From: Tillandsia leiboldiana
Taxonomy: Eukaryota; Streptophyta; Magnoliopsida; Poales; Bromeliaceae
DNA: 64,000 bases
Assembly (NCBI GenBank): GCA_029204045.2
Contig: CM055080.1
Location: 10,790,838 to 10,854,837, forward strand
Reading direction: 5' to 3'
The first letter of the stretch is position 1. Every line of letters starts with the position of its first letter. The position numbers were made by a program, and so were the translations under genes. The notes under the pieces are model-generated. The model saw only the letters and a list, made by a program, of their open reading frames with translations, was not told the origin of the DNA and did no database searches. Positions 1 to 10,880 of this stretch are shown one piece after another.

Positions 1-181
1 CAGGCGTTATAGTTGAGTCGGAGAGGTTAGTTATGGATGAGGTGGCTCCAGCCCCCGTAGGGACTCCTGGGGCGAAGCGCCCCGGCCGCCGGTGGAGGAG
101 GGGCAGTCGAGTAGGCAGGGACCCCCGAGACCCCCGTTTCCATCCTCAGGGGCGTGGACGTCAGGCGCGCCAGAGATCGGA
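1..181. other. Unassigned GC-rich stretch before the first gap
   Basis: GC-rich sequence running into an assembly gap. From its position 5' of integrase it is probably retrotransposon internal sequence, but I recognise no conserved motif and do not assign a reading frame. Confidence 0.3.
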
Positions 182-281
182 NNNNNNNNNNNNNNNNNNN
201 NNNNNNNNNNNNNNNNNNNNNNNNNNNNNNNNNNNNNNNNNNNNNNNNNNNNNNNNNNNNNNNNNNNNNNNNNNNNNNNNN
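182..281. other. Assembly gap (100 N)
   Basis: Exactly 100 undetermined bases, the usual placeholder for a gap of unknown size. The integrase sequence on its left side is lost here. Confidence 0.99.
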
Positions 282-1283
282 TGGGTTATCGTTGATAGAC
301 ATCACCAAGTCTGCACACTTCTTGCCAGTACAGATGACTTGGTCGTTGGAATCGTCTGGCACAGTTATATTTGGATGAGATAGTGAGGATGCACGGTATA
401 CCCCGCCTCGATTGTATCAGACAGGGACCCGAGGTTTGTATCACGTTTCTGGGGGAGTTTACATTCAGCCTTGGGGACCCAGCTCAGATTTAGCACTGCT
501 TTCCACCCACAGACCGATGGACAGTCGGAGCGCACCATACAGACCCTCGAGGACATGTTGAGAGCGTGCGTGATGGATTTTGGAGGAGGGTGGTATCGGC
601 ACTTAGCACTGGTTGAGTTTGCGTACAACAACAGCTATCAAGCGAGCATTCAGATGGCTCCGTTTGAGGCGTTGTATGGACGCAAGTGCCGGTCGCCCCT
701 GCATTGGAGTGACGTGGGTGAAAGGAGAACTTTGGGACCGGAATTATTGTTGGAGGCAGAAGAGAAGGTTCGTTTAGTTCGCCGACACCTCGAGATAGCC
801 CAGAGTCGTCAGAGGAGCTACGCTGATACTCGACGGCGAGACCTAGAGTTTCAGATTGGGGATCATGTCTTTTTGAAGGTCTCGCCTTCGAAAGGGGTCA
901 GGAGATTCGGAGTTCGGGGGAAGCTCAGTCCCCGCTTCATTGGACCCTTCGAGGTACTTGAGAGGATTGGCCCAGTGGCTTATAGGGTTGCCCTTCCACC
1001 ACGCCTGGCCGGAGTTCATGACGTCTTCCACGTCTCGGCTTTGAGGAGATATGTTTTCGACCCTTCGCACGTGATCGACTTCACTTCCCTGGAGTTTAGC
1101 GAGGATCTTGGTTATGAGGAGCGCCCGTTGCGAATTCTTGCTCGTGAGGAGAGGGAATTGCGCAACCGGACCATTCCGTATGTGAAGATCCTGTGGAGCA
1201 ATCACGAGGAGCGAGAGGCTACTTGGGAGCTGGAGACGGTGATGCGGGATTCATACCCTTTCCTGTTCGAGACTTCCGGTTGA
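282..1283 (+). pseudogene. Ty3/gypsy integrase C-terminal part with chromodomain-like tail, frameshifted
   Basis: This is the 3' end of a Ty3/gypsy pol gene. Integrase inserts the cDNA into the host genome. After the gap the frame reads WVIVDR, then shifts to ITKSAHFLPV, then to IVRMHGIP. The normal SDRDPRF stretch is scrambled and a stop follows near 468. From 471 one open frame of 270 codons runs to the TGA at 1281-1283. It contains HPQTDGQSERTIQTLEDMLR, the Y(N)NS motif, FEALYGRKCRSP, and a GPFEVLERIGPVAYRV / HDVFHVSALRRY tail ending in a chromodomain-like LWSNHEEREATWE. This tail is typical of the chromovirus clade (Tekay/Del type). Catalytic residues before the gap cannot be seen. At least two frameshifts make it non-functional unless they are assembly errors at the gap edge. 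It leads directly into a polypurine tract and LTR. Confidence 0.88.
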
Positions 1284-1330
1284 GGTACGTCTGTTGTTCT
1301 TTCTTTGTTTCGGGGACGAAACTTCCTTTT

Positions 1331-1342
1331 AGTGGGGGAGGA
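1331..1342 (+). promoter_or_regulatory. Polypurine tract of Ty3/gypsy element
   Basis: AGTGGGGGAGGA lies 48 bp after the pol stop and directly before the TG that starts the LTR. A polypurine tract primes plus-strand DNA synthesis, and this position and composition are standard. Confidence 0.8.
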
Positions 1343-1619
1343 TGTAGAGACCCTAACCCCGTGCAGCTTTCCTGGTGAATCCACTGTTTACAACACCTGG
1401 TGTTGGTGTATCTGGTCCATGGTGCATCAAGGGGATGCCACAGATGGACCCAGTGTGTTAACTTTTACTGTGTTGGCTTTCGGCTGGATTTGCCGAAATT
1501 TTTATAAGGATTTTGGCCAAACAGAGGTTGGAATTGGATTCAGCACGGAAAAACGCTTGAGAACGGCTATTTGCTTGTTAAATTTGGAGTCCGGATGACC
1601 AAAAACGGGCCTCCGGAAG

Positions 1620-2100
1620 TTTTCGGAACTTTCTGGTGCACGGGGGTGTTGGTGGACCGCCGGTTGCCACGTGGCGGCCTGTAATTGGCCGGTTCGCGAC
1701 GTTCGGTCCACGGAGCGGCGCGGCCGGGTGCATGAGCCCGGCGCAGGACACGTGGCAGGCGGGGATTCGCTGGCCTTGGATGTGCGGTTCACTGGGTTTG
1801 ACCGGCGGGTGCACGGTTTGAACGCCGGTGCAGGAACCCTGGGCGGGACCACGTTTCGGTCCCCGATTGGCGGGCGCTGGGGGCTCGGTCCACGTAGCTC
1901 CCCGCGCGGGTGCATAGACCCGGCGCAGGGACACGTGGCGGCAGCTGAGTGGCGGGCTCAGTTCGCGCGGCGCACGCAATGCGTGGGGACCCGCCTTGGG
2001 ACTGTAGACGCACGGGGGGGCGCTGACGCGGCTGTCGGCCGCACTCGAGTGCGCCACGCGTCGCAACGCGAGTGGTGGCCACACTTGATTGCGCCACGCG
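1620..2100 (+). repeat. Degenerate GC-rich tandem repeats with G-boxes in LTR U3
   Basis: Units of very roughly 90-190 bp repeat a core like GCGGGTGCATNGACCCGGCG followed by CACGTGGC. G-boxes (CACGTG) are at 1668-1673, 1749-1754 and 1932-1937. The inverted LTR copy has six, at 7974, 8024, 8079, 8301, 8381 and 8463. In plants G-boxes bind bZIP and bHLH factors. Confidence 0.7.
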
Positions 2101-2319
2101 TCAGCGTGCGGTTGGGGGGCCGTACCTACCCCGCTGACCGCGCGACGGCTACGTGGCGCACTGCGGGGCGTCGGCGCCGCTGTTTCCTGTTGCGGGGTGA
2201 CGTGGCGTCACCTGGGTGTTTCGGGCGCGTCGGATGGAGTCGGTCCGACCGGATTTCCGGGCGCATGGCGCCCGAATTCTGCGCCCGGAAACCCGGCCCA
2301 CTTGTGTTTGGGCCCAGCC

Positions 2320-2327
2320 TATAAATA
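2320..2327 (+). promoter_or_regulatory. LTR TATA box
   Basis: TATAAATA sits about 980 bp into the LTR, after the G-box-rich segment. The inverted LTR has TATAAAAA at the equivalent place, so this is probably the retrotransposon's RNA polymerase II promoter. Confidence 0.65.
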
Positions 2328-4700
2328 GGCTTCTTGGGCTTCTTCTAAGCTTTTTTCTTCTCCTTTTCCCTGTGGAGCCTTCAGAGAAGTTCTTCCCCAC
2401 TCCGAGCTCTACTCTTTGGAGGAAGTTGAGGATTTACGGAGGCACGCATCCCGAGGCTAACTATTTTACGGCGCGGCGCGACGCTTGTTCATCTTCGACC
2501 CGCTTCGTCCCTCTGCAGTGTTTGGGCTCTCCCGACTCACCCCGACCTCCTTTTTCGACGATTTTTGCGCCCTCGGATTCCAGACAGGTAGGACTTCAAC
2601 TCCTGTGTTTTGAGCTACCTCGATTTCCGTGCTGATCTCAGAGTTTTCCGAGCTCCCTTTTGACCCCTTTTTCTTCACGGATTTTTGGACAGCACTGCGG
2701 TGTTCTTGCTGTAGCTTCGCGCACAGGCATCGGATCAAGGCGATTCAAAAGGCAAAATTCATCTACTCTTCGCAAGGAATCTCCTGGATTTTTCTCAGAT
2801 TTTTCTGGATTGTGCCCGAAGGTGAGAATCCCCTTTTCCTGCGGTTTGTTGTTACAGGAATTTGGTACAGTTTGGTTTGGGGTGCTTCCCTTGCCGGATT
2901 TTTTATCTCAGTGTAGAGGACTCCGTTTTGGACGTGCAGGTACTTGTTTCGAAGCCATCGACGCGTAGAACACCGGGGTATTTTATCTGGAATTTATCGA
3001 GCATTTCCTGCAGGTGAATTACTGGCTTCTCTGCGGCTGAAATTTCAGCATGATTTCTCTTGGCAGATTTTGGGTGTTAAGCGTTTTTGTAACCTTGTGT
3101 TGTACCCAGGGACTGTTGGGCTGTGCTGGACCTGTTAGATTTGGTGTTGCAGTTTTCCTGGTATTATCAGCTGTAGGACTTGGACTGATCAGCGCATCAG
3201 GTGGGTGACCTCTTTTCAAGATCAGCGGACTGTGGACTAATTCTAACTTTAGGGACTTGCATGTTTTAATGTTTGATGCCCAGCATGCTAGAAGGCGTAA
3301 ATTGATGTTCCTGTTATAGTTAGATGATCCTGTGATTATTCTTGCTCCCTAAGCTGTTAATTATTATTATCCTGCTCCCTCCATGCTGTTATTGATTATT
3401 TATCTTGGAACTTGACCTAGCACCACTGTCACATGTTGCATGTTCAGCCAGACTGTAGAAGACCTCAACTTGGGCTAGGTTTTATTGCTCTAGACATTTC
3501 CACATCACTTTTCTGTATATCACTCTGGACTTAGAGTTCTCCTCGCCCAAGTAGTGGGTCGAGAGGTCAGATTATTATGGGATGCTTTTACACTCGTGTC
3601 TGGGGACCGAGTGGAGTTGTTAGCAGTCTGTAGACCAGGTTTCCTTGGGAAAGTGACTTGGGTTGTAGATTTGAGATCTTGAGAGCTATTTTGAGTGACA
3701 GTGAGTCTCGGCTGTGCAGTTTTCCAGCCTGTGTGTGAGACAGTGTTCTTTTGGTTTCAGTCGATCTTGTTGATCGAGGATTTGGATTATAGCCTGCATG
3801 AGCCACATTTGAGCTCGACAGAGATGCGCGGATACTTTCCTCGGTGGGGTCGCTCCCCTCGAGAGCCACTCCGGAGTTGGGCCTGTTCTTCTATCGCGAC
3901 TTGTCGACGCAGTGTTCCCTCTGGCTGGGCCAGTTAGTGGCAGTCACGGACACAGTCCCTCTGGCTGGGCCAGTTAGTGGCAGTCACGGACGCCCTACGT
4001 AAGTCCGGTCCCCCGGGACGTGACGGCAGTAGGTAGGCGCAGGTTGACTGGACCCTATGCGGCAGTCAGTTGTGATTGGGTGATTCGAGTCGAGAGCTAG
4101 TTGTAGCATCATTTTCTTTCTGTCCCACTTTTGAGCATCTAGATAGAGGCATAGTAGCTGTAGAGATTACTTTACCAGCTTTTCCCTTTCCGCACTGCAT
4201 TGTTACTTTTGCCTCTAGTGGATTTAGTGGGCAGACCGTCGGGCTTGTTGGCGGCACCCACTGAGAACTACTTGGGACGTAGTTCTCACACCCGTCGTGG
4301 TATTTTTTTTCCCAGGGATTTCTTCTTCTGCTCCAGTTCCTGCCGCACCTGTTGCTGACCCGACTGATCGAGGTAAGGGAGTCGCGAGATAGATCCCTAC
4401 CAGATGTCGCTTGAGAGTAGATGTACCTCCCTACCTTTTGAGAGTTCTTGTCGAGTGACCTTGTAGTGAGGATTGAGTTGTACTCTTCTTATTTTGAGAG
4501 ATATTTGTATTTTGGTGAGGACTCTGGTTGTATATTTTATGAGAGTTGTTTTTATTTTATCCAGCTTTTACTTTCAGCTCTGATATCTGTTTAGTGTAGA
4601 TCTCTTTCGCAGGTTAGTCGCTACGCCTATACGGGGCTTCCCGTATGGGCGGCGGATCTGTTGGCGAGCCCGGGTCGCAGTTTCGACCCGGGGCGTGACA

Positions 4701-5347
4701 TCCAAGCTCTGTCGAACGCTCTCGGGAAAGAAGGCCCCAAGAAGCATACCGCGAAACTCTGCCCAAGAGATAAACTGGGTCCCAGGCGGACCTGCGGGTC
4801 GCACACGCCGCCACCATGCCTCGGCGTTGCTCTCCAGAAAATGAGTAGCCAACAGAACTCGAAACCTCTCATCAATAAAAAGGCTCTCGAAATGGCGCTC
4901 CATAGCTGTAACCCAAGACTCAGCCGCCCACGGCTCAGCGCTCATGCCCGAAAAGCGGGGTGGATCAAACTTGCGAAACCTCAACAAAAGACCCACCAAA
5001 ACCTGCTGCTCTGCCAAAGTCAAAGATCCCGTCGTCCCAGACGGTGGCCTACTGGAAACAGGCTCAGCCGGAACTGCTGGTGCAGGCTGCACAACCGGGG
5101 GTGCCACCACAGGGGAAGAAGGCACCGGAGAACTCTCAGGGGGTACCACCGCCGGCTGCGCTCTCTGCTCCAACAAGAGCGTCAACCGACTCACAGCCTC
5201 CTCCTGGCGTCGAGACGTCTCAGTCAACTGTGCCACCTGGGCACGGAGCTCCAAAACCTCGCTCTGCTGTCCCTGCTCCGAGTCCTCCTGCTCGGGCTCA
5301 GAGGACGAAGGCTGCGAACGCGTCACCATCGAGCGTCGAGGAGGCAT
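4701..5347 (-). pseudogene. Ty3/gypsy gag, 5' part only, cut by retrotransposon insertion
   Basis: Gag makes the capsid-like particle of the retrotransposon. On the minus strand an ATG at 5347 begins MPPRRSMVTRSQ, followed by a Glu/Gln-rich and Pro/Val-rich linker and then the retrotransposon-gag domain (AESWVTAMERHFESL ... FLESNAEAWWRRV ... ISWAEFRGMLLGAFFPESVR). After about 215 residues the frame passes at 4701/4700 into the antisense of the plus-strand LTR. The C-terminal part of gag, its zinc knuckle and pol are therefore absent here. An in-frame ATG at 5485 lies upstream, but MPPRR matches the family start. The expected remainder would lie left of the window if the plus-strand element inserted into this one. 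Confidence 0.85.
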
Positions 5348-5624
5348 CCCCACCTGAGGGACAAGGCAAACAATCAGAACCCAAATCATCTCTCGACCCA
5401 ATCTAGCGAAAGTCAGAAGGCATGTCCCCCTTTCCGAAGTACTATGTTGTCTGCAGCCAACATAGTTGCCACCGAAGGAAGACATGTCAATCGCTCACCC
5501 CGAACCGCTCGGGAGAGTTAGAAATCCAATCAGGACTCTCGCTAAAATCACGGCTCTCACGCGAGTCATCCTAGGGTCCAACCACAAGCCTAGGGTTCCT
5601 AAGTCCTCCAAGACCTACATCCTA
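5348..5624 (-). other. Retrotransposon 5' leader between PBS and gag
   Basis: Non-coding leader of the minus-strand Ty3/gypsy element, between its primer-binding site and the gag ATG. Nothing else is recognised in it. Confidence 0.7.
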
Positions 5625-5637
5625 GGCTCTGATACCA
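5625..5637 (-). promoter_or_regulatory. Primer-binding site complementary to initiator tRNA-Met
   Basis: On the minus strand TGGTATCAGAGCC lies eight bases after the LTR end. This is the standard plant LTR-retrotransposon primer-binding site for tRNA-iMet. Confidence 0.9.
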
Positions 5638-7830
5638 CTCTAATCTGTCACGCCCCGGGGCGATACTGCGCCCCGGCTCGCCAACAGATCCGCCGCCCGT
5701 ACGGGAAGCCCCGTATAGGCGTAGCGTCTAACCTGCAAAGAAACATCTACACTAGCAGATATCAGAGCTGAAAGAGAAAAGCTGGAAAGGAATACATAAA
5801 ATAAGGCTACAACCTTTAAATATACAGACCATCCTCACCAGAAATACAGGAGTCTCTCATAAAAGCAGGAAAGGAAGGTACAACTCAAAACCTCACTACA
5901 AAAGTCACTCGACATAACACACACCAAAATGGAACTGGGGTACATCTACTCACACACCGAAGACGACAGGAGGGGATCTATCTCGCGACGCCCTTACCTC
6001 GGTCAGAAGGAGCTGGATCAGCAACAGGAACTGCAGGAACTGGAGCAGAAGTCCCTGGGGAGAAAACACCACGACGGGTGTGAGAACTACATCCCACAGT
6101 AGTTCTCAGTGGGTGCCGCCAACAAGCCCGACGGTCTGCCCACTAAGTCTACCAGAGGCAAAAGTAACAAATGCAGTGCTATAAGGAGAGCTAGGAAAGG
6201 TAACTCTACAGCTACAATGCCTCTATCTAGATGCTCAACAGTGGAACAGAAAGAACATAATGCCACAACTAACTCTCATCCCTGATCACCCAATCAAAAC
6301 TGACTGCCACAACGGGTCCAGTCAAACCTGCGCCAACCTACTGCCGTTACGTCCCGGAGGAGCGGACTTACGTAGGGCGTCCGTGGCTGCCAACGAAAGC
6401 ACAGCCAGAGGGACCACTGCGACGACAAGTCGCTAAAGAACATCTCAAACTCACACCGGTACACAACCCGGTCTCGCCTACTCCGGAGTGGCCCTCGAGG
6501 GGAGCGACCCGCTCGAGTCAAAGTAACCCATAAGTATCACTGTATAGTATCACTGTAAAGCTCAAATGTGGCTCATGCAGGCTATGATCCAATCCTCGAT
6601 CAATAAGATCGACTACCAAACAAATCACTGTCTCACACACTAGCTGGAATCTACACAGCTGAAACCCACTGTCTCTCTGACAGTTTCCAAGAACCCAGAT
6701 CTACCATCACTATCACTCTCCCAAAGAAAATCAAATCTACAGACTGCTATCAACTCCACTCGGTCCCCAGACACGAGTGCAAATGCATCCCACAACCGAC
6801 CGACCTCTCGGCCCACAACTCGGGCGAGGAAAAGCTAAGTCCAAGGTGAAATAAAGTATCGTGATGTGGAATGTCTAGAGCAATAAAAACCTAGCCCAAG
6901 TTGGAGTTTTTCTACAGACCGGCTGAACATGATACATATGACAGGGGTGCTAGGTCAAATTCCAAGATTTCATTACTTAACATAGTGCAGGAATCAAAAG
7001 ATTCAACAACTGATATACAAGATACAACATACAGTTTTACACATGCTAATACTCCAATTTCTAACATGCATGATCCTACACACATAGAATTAGTACACAG
7101 TCCAGAGTTCTTGGAAGCAAGGTCACCCACCTGAAAGTGCTAACTGTCCAAAATGGCACAGCTGAGAAAGCCCACAACTCTCAAATCACAAATCCCACCA
7201 AGCCAACATCACGGTAGAAGTGCTCACAAACTCCTGGGTACAAACATACACCAAAATTACACTTTAATTCACACAATTCCACATTCCCCAAAATCTGTGG
7301 TGAACAGTCCCACTAACACGAAATTTTCACCTGAAAAACTTCCTCCAAAAATTCCAATAAAAATATGACGGCGATCCTCGCGAAGAGTAGATGTCGATAG
7401 AGTCCTGAAACGTCGAATTCCGATGTCCGGATGAGGAGATAAAAATCCGACAAGTAGGTGCTGTCCAAATCAACCAACAGTCGCAAAGGGGGGTTAAAAA
7501 TGTACCCAGAACCCCAAGAAAAGCTCGGATCCAGAAAAAGTGTCCAACACGAAAAATGTAGATTTACCTCTTACGAAACCGTCACCGCAGAAATCGTCCA
7601 AAAATAATGTCGGGGTAGCCCGGTAGACCTCCCGGACTAAACTGCGACGGAAATGGGCCTCCAACAGTAGATCGTCGCTCCGCACCCCGATGCAGAAGTC
7701 GCCGTCGTCGCGGCCTCCAAAAATCCTGAGCTTCCGCCAAAAGATGCACAAGAGGGAGAGAAACAACTTTGGTGAAGGGCTCCAAGTGAAAAGCTTTCGG
7801 GAAAAGCTTCAAACGAGGCCCCTTGAGGCC

Positions 7831-7838
7831 TTTTTATA
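7831..7838 (-). promoter_or_regulatory. LTR TATA box (minus-strand element)
   Basis: TATAAAAA on the minus strand, at the position matching the TATA box of the plus-strand LTR. GC-rich U3 lies upstream and R/U5 downstream. Confidence 0.6.
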
Positions 7839-7969
7839 GGCCTCACCCGAAACAGCCCGGAAAAACAAGTCAATGGGCTTTGGGCCCAAAATTTCGGGCG
7901 CCCGGAACATTCGGGCGGCTACAGTGTTGGGCCGGGCCCAACACTGTTCACGCCCGAATCCACCAGGAG

Positions 7970-8470
7970 CCGCCACGTGGCCCGCCGAACAGCAAACAGC
8001 TGTTCGGCCCACCCGCTAGCTGCCACGTGGCCCGCCCCCGCACAGTGAGGCGGTTGGCGCCCGCCAATCAGCGGGCGACACGTGTCCACCCCGGTTGACC
8101 CGCTGACCGGTCGGCGGCCGCGCCGGGCGCGCGGCATGGCCCCGACGTGGGCACGCGCCCCGAGGCACCGACCCCGACTCCGTGCGCCGCGCACGGTGCG
8201 CCCGCGAACCAGAGGGCGACACGCGTCCCCTACACCCGGTCCACGCATTCAACTGGAATTCAGTGGACCGCGCCGCATGCACCGACCAACCGGAGGCTGC
8301 CACGTGGCCCCGCATTGGTCCATGCACCGCCGCGCTCACCCGGTAGACCGCGCGCCTTGCGCCCGCCAATCAGGCGGTGCCACGTGTCCATGCGCCGGGT
8401 CTGTGCACCCCGCCGCGCAGCTCTGTGGACCGCGCATCCTGAACCGGCCAATGACAGGCCGCCACGTGGC
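7970..8470 (-). repeat. GC-rich G-box array in U3 of minus-strand LTR
   Basis: Six CACGTG hexamers in 0.5 kb, mostly as GCCACGTGGC or GACACGTGTC, in degenerate repeat units. This is a denser array than in the plus-strand LTR. Confidence 0.7.
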
Positions 8471-8832
8471 ATCCCGGCGGTCTACGGCCCCTCCCATGCA
8501 CCATTTTCCACTGAAAACTTCCGGGAGTCCGTTTTTGGGCATCCGGACTCAGAAATAAACAAGCAAATAGCCGTTTTCAAGCGTTTTTCCGTGCTGAATC
8601 CATTTCCGACCTCTGTTGGGCCTAATTCTTTTCCGAAATTTCGGCAAACTCAGCCGAAGGCCTACACAGCTAATAATAACACACAGGGTCCATCTGTGGC
8701 ATCCCATTGACGCACCATGGGCCAGATACACCAACGCTAGGTGCTCTAACAGTGGATTCATCGGAAGAACGCTGCATGGGAATTTGGGCCACTACACAGC
8801 CGGGACTCATCTCACATTTCCGGCTGGTGAAT

Positions 8833-8845
8833 GGCTCTGATACCA
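8833..8845 (-). promoter_or_regulatory. Second primer-binding site (tRNA-iMet) of a third LTR element
   Basis: TGGTATCAGAGCC on the minus strand follows an LTR end (GGCGTCACA) at 8848. Only about 35 bp of internal sequence remain before the 3.15-kb LTR begins at 8796, so the Ty3/gypsy element inserted just inside this third element. Confidence 0.8.
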
Positions 8846-8847
8846 AC

Positions 8848-9024
8848 TGTGACGCCCCACTTTCCAGGGGGTCACCCATTCTAGAACTACTCTCTAGCTC
8901 TAACACGCTTAACTCTCATAACCTTTTAGATTTTGCTACCATCCAAAATACTATAGCCGGGCTAAGAGATTTAGTCCTATTATATCATTTATATACAGAA
9001 CTAATCTAAATTCCGGGGGTGTCA
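8848..9024 (-). repeat. Short LTR (about 177 bp) with a 5S-rRNA-like 3' part
   Basis: On the minus strand a candidate start TGACACCCCCGG at 9024 runs to the end GGCGTCACA at 8848, followed by a tRNA-Met PBS. The last 65 bases resemble the internal promoter part of plant 5S rRNA: a GTTAAGCGTG-like A-box, GAGAGTAG, and GAATGGGTGACCCCCTGG like the C-box. Cassandra TRIM elements, and some other plant LTRs, carry such segments. The 5' boundary is uncertain. Confidence 0.6.
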
Positions 9025-9066
9025 AATTAGTAGCTAGGAAAGTGGTAGTAATTAATTACCAAGTTA

Positions 9067-9312
9067 CACTACAACAAAATTATATTATAACAATACTTTT
9101 AAGTATATCTAAAATTTGAAAAAAAAATATCACTGACAAAAATACCGATATTTATTATTAGTGTCGTTAGGATGTATAGCGACACATTATTATAATGTAT
9201 CCCAAAAATATATTTCTATAATATAATTTTTGAATATATATGAAATATAGATAGGACACTTGCACAAAAATATCATAAAAATATGTCTCAATAATCTAGT
9301 TTTATTATAGTG
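9067..9312. mobile_element. CACTA-type MITE (246 bp)
   Basis: It begins CACTACAACAAAA and ends TTTTATTATAGTG, imperfect terminal inverted repeats of the CACTA/En-Spm type. It is flanked by a 3-bp target duplication, TTA at 9064-9066 and 9313-9315, as expected for this superfamily. It has no coding capacity. Confidence 0.78.
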
Positions 9313-9374
9313 TTAATTTAATAGATTAAGTATAATTAGCTAGTGTATGATAGCATGTCTATTATAATTAAGTC

Positions 9375-9505
9375 AGTAAAATCATTATTATGAGATAATT
9401 TAAATATAAATATACGTAAGTAAAATCATTACGTTGAGATAATTCAAATATAAATATAGGTCAGTAAAATCATTACGTTGAGATAATTCAAATATAAATA
9501 TATGT
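9375..9505. repeat. Three tandem copies of a ~45-bp AT-rich unit
   Basis: The unit AGTAAAATCATTACGTTGAG plus AT-rich tail occurs three times. Copies two and three are nearly identical and the first is more diverged. Confidence 0.8.
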
Positions 9506-10001
9506 GAGCCCATGGACGAACCACAATTTAATTCTGAGTGGCCAAAATATATTTAAATAAAAATTTTAGTATATAAATATAATTTTATCTAATTATTTTT
9601 TTAAAAGAAAATTATTAATTTAATAATTAATGTAAAAATATTTAAAATAATTTTTAATTTATAGACGTTTAATTTTTAATTATTTTATTTATATTACTAT
9701 ATTCAAATAATTAGATATTTTTTTAAATCTAATTACAGTAATTCAGTTAGCGATTCGTTACGATCAAATTCTTAGTATTTTTAATAAATAAAATTATAAA
9801 ATTTAATAACTATTAGATCAAAGAGCTATTAAATTTAGTATAATATTTTATTTTGTTAAATAAAATAGTTCACCTAAAATAATTAGAAATTTAAAAAAAT
9901 GTAAAATAAAAATTTTTGAGTTAAAAAATATATTTCAAAATATCTTATAAGTATGAGACTTTTAGTATAGTTTTACCTATTTAAAATGCATACAAAGAAA
10001 T
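9506..10001. other. AT-rich intergenic sequence
   Basis: Very AT-rich, with no open frame of note and no recognised element. Confidence 0.6.
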
Positions 10002-10418
10002 GGTTAATTACATACGGCTTCTTATAAACATATCGAATAGCACATATATTCCTACAAAATTTAACTTTTCATATTTATCCTCCAACGTTATTCATATATA
10101 TCCCTCCGATTTATTATCGTTAGTTCACGATTTATTTTTTAACAGATTATATGTGAAATGACAGTTTTGCCTTTTCAAAAATGTCCCTCTAAAAATAATA
10201 CAAAAACATCTGAAAGGGTAAAAAATTAAATTTATCTCACTACCTAACCAAGATTAAGTATTTAATCTATGATTAACTAGATTTTTCTAAGAGTGATAGA
10301 CCGTAGGGATATATATGAATAACGTTGGACTTTTGAAAGGATAAATATGAAAAGTTAAACTTTGTAGGGATATACCTGCTATTCGATATGTTTACAGGGA
10401 GCCGTATGCAATTAACCC
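10002..10418. mobile_element. Long-TIR MITE, family B copy 1
   Basis: The ends GGTTAATTACATACGG and CCGTATGCAATTAACC are inverted repeats that continue for about 115 bp. Three related copies lie at 37752-38161, 49921-50347 and 51742-52173. Copies 1 and 4 share one orientation of the interior, copies 2 and 3 the other. It has no coding capacity. Confidence 0.8.
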
Positions 10419-10799
10419 AAAAAAAAAAAAAAAAAGAGTTATATTGACACAGAAAATTATTAAGCAAATATTAAAAGACTGAGAGATGCCATGATTGTCT
10501 AACAAAAAATTAAATTAAATTGATACTTAGTATTATTAAACAATATTAAAAAGTTGAGGGGGACTTGGATCTTAGCATGGCTTCGTCCCTGTGTGAGCCT
10601 GAACAGTTCAAATTTTACTATATGTATCTTTATTTTCTGACAGTTTAAATTTTTGAAATAAATTACACACAGTAGAAGCAACATAAATTTGTGTACTTCA
10701 AACTTTTCCAAGTATCTGAGAATCAAAATTAAATCAAAATATAATCCTAGATTTGCTTCATTTGCCTTACACAATCGTCTCCCCTTAAAATTTTACAGC

Positions 10800-10803
<4 letters not shown>

Positions 10804-10877
<74 letters not shown>
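10804..10877. repeat. (AT)n microsatellite
   Basis: Uninterrupted AT dinucleotides. Confidence 0.98.

Positions 10878-10880
<3 letters not shown>

Larger units (their letters stand above)
1343..4700 (+). repeat. 3' LTR of plus-strand Ty3/gypsy element (3.36 kb)
   Basis: The LTR starts TGTAGAGACC right after the polypurine tract and ends GGGGCGTGACA at 4700. Both boundaries match an inverted copy at 5646-8796 (start TGTAGTGG, end GTGACA), which confirms the ends. The 5' third is GC-rich with degenerate tandem units carrying CACGTG boxes. A TATA box follows at 2320. The rest is the transcribed R/U5 region, with a 40-odd-bp duplication near 3917-3990. Sequence after 4700 is unrelated to an LTR leader: it is antisense gag of another element, so the LTR ends at an insertion boundary. 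Confidence 0.85.
5646..8796 (-). repeat. 5' LTR of minus-strand Ty3/gypsy element (3.15 kb)
   Basis: Read on the minus strand it begins TGTAGTGGCCC at 8796 and ends GTGACA at 5646, then a short spacer and the tRNA-Met PBS. It is an inverted, diverged relative of the LTR at 1343-4700 and shares the GC-rich U3, TATA position and U5. Many substitutions and a shorter length show the two are not a recent pair from one element. Confidence 0.87.

Noticed and set aside
1502..2400. Several 80-217-codon frames in the GC-rich LTR
   Set aside because: High GC lowers stop frequency; the frames are Arg/Pro/Gly-rich, lack family motifs and lie in the LTR U3. The same holds for 7919-8710.
4661..5521. Long open frames on the plus strand opposite gag
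   Set aside because: They mirror the minus-strand gag frame. The minus frame carries the recognisable retrotransposon-gag domain.
9375..9505. Possible CRISPR-like array
   Set aside because: Only three contiguous tandem copies without unique spacers, in a plant genome.
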